Source: JBKQVT01 sp052139835 (lineage in GTDB: Bacteria > Planctomycetota > Planctomycetia > Pirellulales > Thermoguttaceae). Taken from it: a stretch of DNA of 54,357 nt. How positions within the stretch are numbered: the first letter of the stretch is position 1; every line of letters begins with the position of its first letter. The notes under the pieces were generated by a model. The model saw only the letters and a program-made list of their open reading frames with translations, ran no database searches and was not told where the DNA came from. A program made the position numbers and the translations under genes. Of the stretch, positions 33,758 to 40,718 are shown piece by piece. The stretch covers positions 1 to 54,357 of the forward strand of contig JBKQVT010000161.1 in the NCBI GenBank assembly GCA_052139835.1, given 5' to 3'.

Positions 33758-36346
33758 ATGCCGGAGAAATTCGATCCCTATCACCGTTGGCTGGGCATCT
33801 CGCCCAAGGATCAGCCGCCCAACCACTACCGCCTGCTGGGCGTCGACCACTTCGAGCCCAACCCCGACGTCATCGAAGCGGCCGTCGACCAGCGGATGGC
33901 GCACTTGAAGCGTTTCAATACGGGCAAACACTCCGCCCTGGCCGAGAAGCTCCTCAACGAGGTGGCCGCCGCGCGGATTTGCCTGCTCAATCCCGCCAAG
34001 AAGGGGATCTACGATCAGGCCCTCCGCCAGCAGTTCGCCTCCCGGGCCAAGCCCGCCGACGACTCGTCGTTTCTCGACCAGTTCCAGACCGCGGGGCCCC
34101 GTCGCCGGCCGCCGGTCCAGGCCGCGACGCGGGTGACGAAGGCCAAGACCAAGACGCCCTGGATCGCTATCCTCGCGGTCGTTGGCGGACTGGCGGCGGT
34201 CGTCCTGATCGCGGTCGTGACGGCGCCGGGAAAGAAAGACCACGGCAATTCGCTGCGTGCCGAGCGAACGGAGGCAGCCCCAACGAAAGGAAATCCTCCG
34301 CCAGCCGGGCAGGAATCGAGCCCTTTCCCAAAGAAGCAGGAATCGGTTCCTCCCGCGGCCAAGGAGGAAACGGCTCCACCCCCGGTGAAACAGGAACCAA
34401 GCGCTCCCCCGGCACAGCAACCAGTTGCTCCCGCCGCCGAGCCGCCCAAAACCGAGCCGCCGAAGACCGCCGTCACGCCGCCGCCAAGGGAAACGGTTGT
34501 TCCACCCAAGGAAAAGCAGAAAGAGGAGAAGAAAGCTGTTGTCCCGCTCAAGAGCGAGAATGACGAGAAAACCGTGACGGCCCAGCCGCCGTCGCGGCTG
34601 CCGGTCCCCACCGAGGAAGCCGGCAAGAGCAGCCTGGCCCTGGTCCGCGACATCTACAAGCAGGAGTGGGCCAAGGCGAAGACGGCGGCCGAGAAACAGG
34701 CCTTGGCCAAAAAGCTGGTCGAGGAAAGTCGCAAGCCCCAGAACGACGCGGTCGGACGCTATGCCCTGCTCCAGGCGGCGCACCAGTTGGCGCTGGCGGC
34801 CGGCGACGCGACCATGGCCGTCGATACGGCCGAGGAAACAGCGCGGCTCTACGAGGTGGACGCCCTGGACATGAAGCTTGCCGCGGTGGGCAAGATGCTC
34901 AAGGCCACGAAGACCGCCGAACAGCGGGTGGCGGTGGTCACGCAGGCTTGCGCGGTGCTGGAAGAGGCGGCCGGCAAGGACAAGTTCGAGCCGCTCCGGC
35001 AACTCGGTCAGCAACTGGCCGTCGAGGCCCGCAAGACCCGCGACAACGAGTTGATCAAGTCGGCGGCCGCCGTCAACAAGCGCATCAAGGAGCAGGCGGC
35101 CGCCTTCCAGCAGTTCCAAGAGGCCCAGGACACGCTGAAGTCCCAGCCTGAGGACACCGCGGCGAACCTGGCCGCGGGAAAGTACCTCTGCTTGACCAAG
35201 GGGCAATGGAAACGGGGCCTCCCTTATCTGGTCAAGGGCAACGACAAGGGGTTGCAGCGGGCGGCCCAGATGGAGGCGCCCGCGCCGCCGACGACCGCCG
35301 AGGACCAGATCAAGCTGGCCGACGCCTGGTGGGACTTGGCCCAGTCGCGTCACGCGCCGCAGCGGGAGCAACTCCTGCTGCATGCCGGTTGGTGGTATGA
35401 AAAGGCGGAAGGGTCGGTCAACGGCGGCCTCCTGAAGAGCAAGATCGAGAAGCGGCTGGGGGAGATTGCCGGACTCGAGGGAGCGGGGAGTTCCGGCTCC
35501 GGCGGCGTCCCGCCGCCGGCCGTGGCGCCCTTTGACGGAAAGACTGCCGTGCTGTACCAAAAGCGCTGGTCCAAGTATCTGCACGTGCCGGTGGTGAAAA
35601 CGAACTCGATCGGCATGAAGCTCGTGCTCATTCCCCCGGGGGAATTCGACATGGGCACGTCCCAAGAGGAGGTGAATCGCTTGCGTGACGAAGGCCGCAA
35701 GGCGGGCGCAAATGATATCTACCTCGAAACCGTGGCCCTCGAATCCCCCCAACACCGCGTCAAGATCACCAAGCCGTTCTACTTCGGCGTCTACACGGTG
35801 ACGCAGGGCGAGTTCCAGGCCGTGATGGGGCAGAATCCGAGCTTCTATCATGGCGACAATCGCCCGGCCGAGACGTTGACTTTGGACGAGGCGCTTGACT
35901 TCTGCCGCCGGCTCAGCGAGATGCCGAGGGAAAAGGTCGGCGGCGCCACGTACCGGCTGCCCACCGAGCCCGAGTGGGAATACGCCTGCCGGGCGGGCAC
36001 GACGACGCGATTCTACTTTGGCGACTCCGCCGCAGACCTCAGCCAACACGCATGGTGGAAGGCGAATACGGAATATGCCCGCCCGGTCGGCCAATTCCAA
36101 CCCAACGCCTGGGGACTCTTCGACATGTGCGGAAACGTCTTCCAGGTCTGCATCGGCGGTTACGGCTATCACGCCGGGCCGCCGATCACCGATCCCCAGG
36201 CAGCGGACACGGATCTGATGCCCCGCGGAGGGGGATGGGGGACTGATGTCCCCGGCCGAATGCGGTCCGCGTACCGTACCCATGTCAACATGGACGTCGT
36301 TCACCATCTCGTCGGTTTGCGTGCGTTGATGATCATTGGGCCCTGA
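33758..36346 (+). CDS. J-like domain, transmembrane and FGE-like domain protein
   Basis: 862 aa from ATG 33758. Residues about 7-95 form a planctomycete J-like domain (PPNHYRLLGVDHFEPNPDVIEAAVDQRMAHL and KRFNTGKHSALAEKLLNEV); the HPD triad of true J domains is missing. A transmembrane helix at about 131-153 (TPWIAILAVVGGLAAVVLIAVV) is followed by a Pro/Lys/Glu-rich disordered stretch, a helical TPR-like domain (about 290-530) and an FGE-sulfatase-like domain at about 612-850 (MKLVLIPPGEFDMG, YRLPTEPEWEYACRAG). The usual GNVWEW is degenerate (GNVFQVCIGG), so formylglycine-type catalysis is doubtful. Start: no strong ribosome site is visible. Confidence 0.85.
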   Translation: MPEKFDPYHRWLGISPKDQPPNHYRLLGVDHFEPNPDVIEAAVDQRMAHLKRFNTGKHSALAEKLLNEVAAARICLLNPAKKGIYDQALRQQFASRAKPADDSSFLDQFQTAGPRRRPPVQAATRVTKAKTKTPWIAILAVVGGLAAVVLIAVVTAPGKKDHGNSLRAERTEAAPTKGNPPPAGQESSPFPKKQESVPPAAKEETAPPPVKQEPSAPPAQQPVAPAAEPPKTEPPKTAVTPPPRETVVPPKEKQKEEKKAVVPLKSENDEKTVTAQPPSRLPVPTEEAGKSSLALVRDIYKQEWAKAKTAAEKQALAKKLVEESRKPQNDAVGRYALLQAAHQLALAAGDATMAVDTAEETARLYEVDALDMKLAAVGKMLKATKTAEQRVAVVTQACAVLEEAAGKDKFEPLRQLGQQLAVEARKTRDNELIKSAAAVNKRIKEQAAAFQQFQEAQDTLKSQPEDTAANLAAGKYLCLTKGQWKRGLPYLVKGNDKGLQRAAQMEAPAPPTTAEDQIKLADAWWDLAQSRHAPQREQLLLHAGWWYEKAEGSVNGGLLKSKIEKRLGEIAGLEGAGSSGSGGVPPPAVAPFDGKTAVLYQKRWSKYLHVPVVKTNSIGMKLVLIPPGEFDMGTSQEEVNRLRDEGRKAGANDIYLETVALESPQHRVKITKPFYFGVYTVTQGEFQAVMGQNPSFYHGDNRPAETLTLDEALDFCRRLSEMPREKVGGATYRLPTEPEWEYACRAGTTTRFYFGDSAADLSQHAWWKANTEYARPVGQFQPNAWGLFDMCGNVFQVCIGGYGYHAGPPITDPQAADTDLMPRGGGWGTDVPGRMRSAYRTHVNMDVVHHLVGLRALMIIGP

Positions 36347-36358
36347 AGGAGATCGACC

Positions 36359-37207
36359 ATGCACGCTCGTTTCCCGACTCTCGTGGTGGTCTTCACTTTG
36401 CTTGGCCTCGCCTTCGCTTCACCGGCACGCGCACAGGGCAAGCACAACGACCAAGCAGCCAAGATTGCAGATCGCCCGGCCGACCGGGGCCGCCAGCTAG
36501 AGGCCCTGATCGACGCCTTGGCCAACAAAAACAAACCGCCGAAAATCGTTGATCGCCAAGGCAGGCACAGGCCGCTCTTTGACGAGACGTACGACTGGGC
36601 CGAGCAGGAACGGGTGCGAAAGGCGTGCCTGGCGCTCAACGAGCGGGAAGCAGCGGACGGAAACGAGCTCTGGCAACACGTCGCCGAGCACGCCGATGAC
36701 CAGAGGTATGCCGTTACGTGCTTGGTCCGTACCGATGACGAGTACGTGCTGAACATAACGGTCGGGGAAATTTGCCGGTATGTCGCCTACCACGACCTCG
36801 TTCAGCCGTTCGCCGGAATTTGGCAGGGGAAATCCCCATTTATGGGCAGCGTCACTGGGGACCCCCGATACACCGCCTCCACTCCTCCGTGGCATAATCT
36901 GAAGGCATGGTCCGGCGGACGGAAGGGCAAACTGCTTTGGGAGTTGCAAGTTGAGGTTGGCCAATGGGGGATCAAGACGCTCAACGACGTTGACGGCACG
37001 CGGGAGAAATGGAAAGCGGATTGCTTGCAACAGACCAACGCACAAATCGAGGCCCTGCGGCGGACAAAAAAACCGATCGTCCGCCAAGCCCCAGCCGACT
37101 TCGATGGTTACAAGTACGCCATCATTTGCTACGCGGGGGTCTTCAGACCGGCGAAGGGGCCAGAAGTTCCGGGCACGCCCTACGTGGAGGAAACTGCGGA
37201 ACACTAA
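36359..37207 (+). CDS. Secreted protein of unknown function
   Basis: 282 aa. Signal peptide MHARFPTLVVVFTLLGLAFASPARA with ARA cleavage. GAAGGAG lies before the ATG, 12 nt after the stop of the J/FGE protein, so they are probably one operon. The mature part has a central YAVTCLVRTDDEYVLNITVGEICRYVAYHDLV section and several Trp residues; no domain was recognised. Confidence 0.7.
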   Translation: MHARFPTLVVVFTLLGLAFASPARAQGKHNDQAAKIADRPADRGRQLEALIDALANKNKPPKIVDRQGRHRPLFDETYDWAEQERVRKACLALNEREAADGNELWQHVAEHADDQRYAVTCLVRTDDEYVLNITVGEICRYVAYHDLVQPFAGIWQGKSPFMGSVTGDPRYTASTPPWHNLKAWSGGRKGKLLWELQVEVGQWGIKTLNDVDGTREKWKADCLQQTNAQIEALRRTKKPIVRQAPADFDGYKYAIICYAGVFRPAKGPEVPGTPYVEETAEH

Positions 37208-37244
37208 CGACGTTGCAGTAGCAGGACGTTGTTGCGCAACCCAT

Positions 37245-37265
37245 CCGCGGGGATAAACCCCGCGG
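37245..37265 (+). terminator. Hairpin after the secreted-protein gene
   Basis: CCGCGGGG-ATAAA-CCCCGCGG, perfect 8-bp stem, then CTCGCTGCTTCTCTT. It can end the upstream operon and keep it apart from the cobalamin promoter. A pyrimidine-rich tract (about 37272-37320) related to the repeat at 18628-18661 follows. Confidence 0.5.
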
Positions 37266-37320
37266 CTCGCTGCTTCTCTTCCCCCTTCCGCCCTCCGCCC
37301 TCCGCGTTCCTTCCGCCCCC

Positions 37321-37349
37321 TTGACAGTCCCGCCGGCCTTGTCTATCCT
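37321..37349 (+). promoter_or_regulatory. Sigma-70-type promoter of the cobalamin operon
   Basis: A perfect TTGACA (37321-37326), exactly 17 nt spacer and TATCCT (37344-37349). The expected transcript start near 37356 lies just before the riboswitch fold. This is the clearest promoter in the window. Confidence 0.8.
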
Positions 37350-37354
37350 TGACC

Positions 37355-37520
37355 TGTTCGTGGTTCGATATTGGGAAGCCGGTGAAAATCCGGCACGGCC
37401 CCGCCACTGTAACCGATGACGAACGCCGCGCGGTTGACCACTGTCCGAGGTTTCGGATGGGAAGGTCGCGGCAAGTAGGATGATTCGGAAGTCAGGATAC
37501 CAGAGGGCGCTTGAACGCGT
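37355..37520 (+). ncRNA. Cobalamin riboswitch
   Basis: Conserved core blocks in order: GGAAGCCGGTGAAAATCCGG (from about 37374), GCCCCGCCACTGTAA at 37398-37412, a variable arm, and the B12 box AAGTCAGGATACC at 37489-37501. Binding of adenosylcobalamin should favour the terminator at 37555 (transcriptional control). It lies between a strong promoter and the first gene (37606), so the whole cobalamin run is expected to shut down when B12 is plentiful. The exact ends of the fold are estimates. Confidence 0.95.
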
Positions 37521-37554
37521 TCCTTCGAGGGAAGGTCCTGGTTGCACCGTCGGC

Positions 37555-37587
37555 AAGGCCCATCCTCTTCGAGGGACGGGCCTTTTT
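37555..37587 (+). terminator. Riboswitch-controlled intrinsic terminator
   Basis: AAGGCCC (37555-37561) pairs with GGGCCTT (37578-37584), with an inner TCCTC/GAGGG stem and a run of five T. It ends 18 nt before cobC. Confidence 0.85.
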
Positions 37588-37605
37588 CGTTGGGGAAGCA
37601 CGCCG

Positions 37606-38283
37606 ATGGCCCAGCAACTCATCCTGGTGCGTCACGCGCGGTTGGACGCGGCGCACGTCGGCCGCCTGGTTGGCGCCACCGATCCGCCCCTGGACTCATC
37701 CGGCCAGCAGCAGGCCCGCAACCTGGCCGCCACCATCCGCCGGCTCGCCCCGCAGCGCTGCTTCTGCAGCCCCCTGGAGCGCTGCCGACAGACGGCCGCG
37801 GCCATTGCCGGCGACCTGAAGATCGAGATCGACCCCGCGCTCCGCGAGATCGACTTCGGCCGCTGGGAGAACTGCCGCTTCGAGGACCTCAAGGTCGCCG
37901 AGCCGGCGCTGGTGGATCGCTGGGCGGCCTTCGAGTTCGACTTCGCCTTTCCCGGCGGGGAAAGCCTGGCCGGTTTTCTCGAGCGCGTCCGCCAATCCGC
38001 CGACCGCATGGCGCACGACCCGGCCGACACCGTCCTGGCCGTGACCCACGGCGGCGCGATCCGCGCCATCATCTGCCACCTCCTCGGCCTGGACCCGCGA
38101 AACTACGTCCTCTTCGAGGTCGAGTACGCCGCCGCGGTCGTCCTCCATTTATTCGACGGCCGCGGCGTGCTGACCTTCCCCGGCGCCGAGGGGGACTGTC
38201 CCGATTTTCGCCGCGAAAATGGGACTGTCCCCTTGGGATCGAAGGACAGCGCCGATGTGCCAGGAGACGCCGATCATGGCTGA
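37606..38283 (+). CDS. cobC: Alpha-ribazole phosphatase (phosphoglycerate-mutase family)
   Basis: 225 aa. Histidine phosphatase fold: catalytic LVRHARLD with H10 (the usual RHGE is RHAR here) and the second histidine H148 in VTHGGAIRAI; E82 lies in the REIDFG stretch (81-85). It would remove phosphate from alpha-ribazole 5'-phosphate or from adenosylcobalamin 5'-phosphate in nucleotide-loop assembly. First gene after the riboswitch. The family fold ends near residue 190; residues 196-209 come from a family B palindrome (38191-38232), and the following tail is unrelated to the family. Other PGM-like phosphatases are possible, but the B12 context makes cobC likely. Confidence 0.9.
   Translation: MAQQLILVRHARLDAAHVGRLVGATDPPLDSSGQQQARNLAATIRRLAPQRCFCSPLERCRQTAAAIAGDLKIEIDPALREIDFGRWENCRFEDLKVAEPALVDRWAAFEFDFAFPGGESLAGFLERVRQSADRMAHDPADTVLAVTHGGAIRAIICHLLGLDPRNYVLFEVEYAAAVVLHLFDGRGVLTFPGAEGDCPDFRRENGTVPLGSKDSADVPGDADHG
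38191..38232. repeat. Family B palindrome in the 3' end of cobC
   Basis: GGGGACTGTCCCGATTTTCG, CGCGAAAATGGGACTGTCCCC: two near-symmetric halves, each containing a GGGAC(T/A)GTCCC palindrome. A related, larger copy lies inside the cobD region at 41613-41694. Confidence 0.85.
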
Positions 38284-38905
38284 AATCCTCCTGGTCGTCG
38301 GCGGTTGCCGCAGCGGGAAGAGCGCCTACGCCCAGGCGCTGGCCGAATCGCTCGCCCCGGACCGTCTCTTCGTGGCCACTTGTCCGGTGATCGACGAGGA
38401 GATGCGCGCTCGGGTGGCCCTGCACCGCGCCGCCCGCCGCGACCGCGGCTGGGAAACCGTCGAGGAGCAGTTCGACCTGGCCGGCGTCCTGCGCCGCTCG
38501 GGCCGGCAGGGGGTGCTGCTGGTCGATTGCATCACGCTCTGGATCAACAATCTCCTCTACGCGGCCGGGCAGGAGGATCGCACCTTGGACGAGGCCGAGG
38601 TGGCCAACCGCTGCCGCGAGGTGCTCGATGCGGCCGCCGGCTGCCGCGGCACGGTCATTTTCGTGAGCAACGAAGTCGGCATGGGCATTGTGCCCGAAAG
38701 CGCCGCGACCCGCCGCTATCGCGACCTGGTGGGCCGGGCCAACCAGGTGATCGCCGCCCGCGCCGACGGCGTGACGCTGGTCTCCTGCGGCATCCCACTG
38801 CCACTAAAAGCCCCAAGCCCCAAGACCCAAGACCCAAGACCCAAGACCCAAGACCCAAGACCCAAGACCCAAGACCTAAGACCTAAGACCAAGGTGCCGA
38901 CGTGA
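38276..38905 (+). CDS. cobU: Adenosylcobinamide kinase / cobinamide-phosphate guanylyltransferase
   Basis: 209 aa, overlapping cobC by 8 nt. P-loop GGCRSGKS at 9-16, LVDCITLWINNLL in the middle and SNEVGMGIVPE, the CobU guanylate region. The enzyme phosphorylates adenosylcobinamide and then activates it with GTP to give GDP-cobinamide. Family sequence ends near residue 178; residues 179-206 are made by a CCAAGAC heptamer array (reading as PKTQDPR units), a low-complexity basic tail not found in usual CobU (about 180 aa). The next gene begins with GTGA overlapping the stop. Confidence 0.93.
   Translation: MAEILLVVGGCRSGKSAYAQALAESLAPDRLFVATCPVIDEEMRARVALHRAARRDRGWETVEEQFDLAGVLRRSGRQGVLLVDCITLWINNLLYAAGQEDRTLDEAEVANRCREVLDAAAGCRGTVIFVSNEVGMGIVPESAATRRYRDLVGRANQVIAARADGVTLVSCGIPLPLKAPSPKTQDPRPKTQDPRPKTQDLRPKTKVPT
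38820..38889. repeat. Tandem heptamer array (family G) in the cobU tail
   Basis: Eight exact copies of CCAAGAC (38820-38875) and two CTAAGAC variants (38876-38889). Seven bases per unit means the reading frame is kept only when copy number changes by three. The inverse heptamer forms the tract at 17082-17150. Confidence 0.92.
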
Positions 38906-39966
38906 GCTTGTTGGAAACCACCCTACTTCAAATTGCCCCCCAAGACGAAGGCTTCCGCCGGCGGGCCAGGGAGCGATTGGACCAGTTGATCATGCCCCAT
39001 TGGGCACTGGGCCGAGTGATGGACTTGGCCGTGGACCTGGCCGGCATGACCCGCTCGCTCCATCCGCCCACGGCGCGGAAGACGATCGTCACCATGGCCG
39101 GCGATCATGGCGTGGCGGCCGAGGGGGTGAGCAAGTATCCGCAAGAGGTCACGGGGCAGATGGTCCACGGCTTCGCGGCCGGCATGGCGGGAATCAATGC
39201 CCTGGGCCGGCTGGCCGGGGCCCGCGTGGTGGTCGTCGACATGGGCGTGGCCGCCGACTTGGGCCCGCTGGTGGCCGCGGGCAAGATCATCTCGAAGCGC
39301 GTCGGCCCCGGCACCGCCAACATCGCCCGCGGGCCGGCCATGACCCGCGAGCAGGCCGTCGCGGCCATCGAGGCGGGCATCGCGGTGGCCCAATCGCTGG
39401 CCGAGGAGACCGACCTGTTCGGCACCGGCGACATGGGCATCGCCAATACCACGCCCTCGACCGCGGTGCTGGCCGCGTTGTGTGGCGAGCCGGTGGCCGC
39501 CCTGACCGGCCGCGGCACCGGCATCGACGACGGGCAGTTGGCCCGCAAGATCGCCGTCGTCCAGTCCGCCTTGGCGACCAATCGCCCCGATCCGCGCGAC
39601 GGGCTCGACGTGCTGGCCAAGGTGGGCGGCTTCGAGATCGGCGGCCTGGCCGGCCTGATCCTCGCCGCCGCTGCCCGCCGCAAGCCCGTCCTCGTGGACG
39701 GCTTCATCTCCACCGCCGGCGCCATGATCGCCCAATCGCTCTCTCCGCTGGCGTCGCAATACATCATCGCCGCCCATCGCAGCGCCGAACCGGGCCATCG
39801 GACCATGCAACGCCGCCTGGGCAAAGAGCCGCTCTTGGACCTCGACCTGCGGCTGGGCGAAGGCTCGGGCGCCGCCCTGGCCATGCACCTTGTCGATGCC
39901 GCCCGCTGCGTGCTCACCGAAATTGCCACCTTCGACGAAGCCCACGTCTCCAAGGCCAAGCCATGA
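38902..39966 (+). CDS. cobT: Nicotinate-nucleotide:dimethylbenzimidazole phosphoribosyltransferase
   Basis: 354 aa from GTG 38902 (GTGA overlap with cobU). Typical CobT: MAGDHGVAAEGVSKYPQEVT near 65-84, DLFGTGDMGIANTTPSTAV, TGRGTGIDD, and the C-terminal LRLGEGSGAALAM with the catalytic glutamate. It makes alpha-ribazole 5'-phosphate from NaMN and the lower-ligand base, which ties B12 synthesis to the NadC product. Length is normal and there are no insertions. Confidence 0.96.
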   Translation: MSLLETTLLQIAPQDEGFRRRARERLDQLIMPHWALGRVMDLAVDLAGMTRSLHPPTARKTIVTMAGDHGVAAEGVSKYPQEVTGQMVHGFAAGMAGINALGRLAGARVVVVDMGVAADLGPLVAAGKIISKRVGPGTANIARGPAMTREQAVAAIEAGIAVAQSLAEETDLFGTGDMGIANTTPSTAVLAALCGEPVAALTGRGTGIDDGQLARKIAVVQSALATNRPDPRDGLDVLAKVGGFEIGGLAGLILAAAARRKPVLVDGFISTAGAMIAQSLSPLASQYIIAAHRSAEPGHRTMQRRLGKEPLLDLDLRLGEGSGAALAMHLVDAARCVLTEIATFDEAHVSKAKP

Positions 39967-40715
39967 AGCGACTGCTGGCAGCCATCCGCTTCCTCACGAT
40001 CGTGCCCCTGCCGGGGACTTGGGGCACGGCAGAGTCGGACCTGGCCGGCAGCGTGCCCTTTTTCCCGGTCGTCGGCCTGCTGCTGGGGGCCGCGGCCGCC
40101 GCGCTGGCCTGGGCACTCGGCCACGTCGCGCCGCAGTTGGTCGCCGCCGCCCTGCTGTTGGTCGCCATGATGAGCTTCTCCGGCTGCCTGCACCTCGACG
40201 GGCTCTCCGACACCGCCGACGGTTTTTTGAGCTGTCGCGACCGAGAGCGGATTCTGGAGATCATGCGTGACAGCCACGCCGGCGCGATGGGCCTGATCAC
40301 CGTCGTGGCCGTGCTGCTGGTGAAATTCGCCGCCCTGGCGTCGCTGGCCCCGGCCAGCCTGTGGCCGGCCGCCGGGCTGATGCCGCTGGCCGGCCGGGCC
40401 GCCATTTGCATGCACCTGGCCCTCCTGCCCCCGGCCCACCCCGACGGGCTGGGCGCCCTCTTCTCGCGCGACCGCCACGTCGCCGCCGCGCTTGGGGCGA
40501 TGGCCCTGCTGGCCGTCGCGGCCACGGCGCTTTTGGGCCCGGCCCGCGGCCTGACCCTCGCGGCCGCCTGCCTGGCGGTGACGTTGCTCCTGGCGGCCTA
40601 TGTCTATCGAAAGCTCGGCGGCGCCACCGGCGACACCCTCGGCGCCGCTTGCGAAATCGTGGAAGTCGTCCCCGCCCTCGGCCTGGCCCTCTGGCCTCTC
40701 GACCTGGTGAGGTGA
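39963..40715 (+). CDS. cobS: Adenosylcobinamide-GDP ribazoletransferase (cobalamin synthase)
   Basis: 250 aa. Polytopic membrane protein of the CobS family with the conserved HLDGLSDTADGFLS (H77 onward, D83 and D86 as metal ligands) and RDSHAGAMG. It joins GDP-cobinamide and alpha-ribazole (phosphate) at the cytoplasmic membrane, the last nucleotide-loop step. ATGA overlap with cobT. Usual length about 250 aa. Confidence 0.95.
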   Translation: MKRLLAAIRFLTIVPLPGTWGTAESDLAGSVPFFPVVGLLLGAAAAALAWALGHVAPQLVAAALLLVAMMSFSGCLHLDGLSDTADGFLSCRDRERILEIMRDSHAGAMGLITVVAVLLVKFAALASLAPASLWPAAGLMPLAGRAAICMHLALLPPAHPDGLGALFSRDRHVAAALGAMALLAVAATALLGPARGLTLAAACLAVTLLLAAYVYRKLGGATGDTLGAACEIVEVVPALGLALWPLDLVR

Positions 40716-40718
40716 TCC

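Noticed and set aside
33377..36364. Minus-strand open frame of 995 codons opposite the J/FGE gene
   Set aside because: Antisense shadow of a gene with clear domains; composition is Arg/Gly/Leu-rich with no recognisable motif.
38820..38889. Heptamer array considered as a CRISPR-like array
   Set aside because: Units are 7 nt with no unique spacers, so it is a simple tandem repeat.
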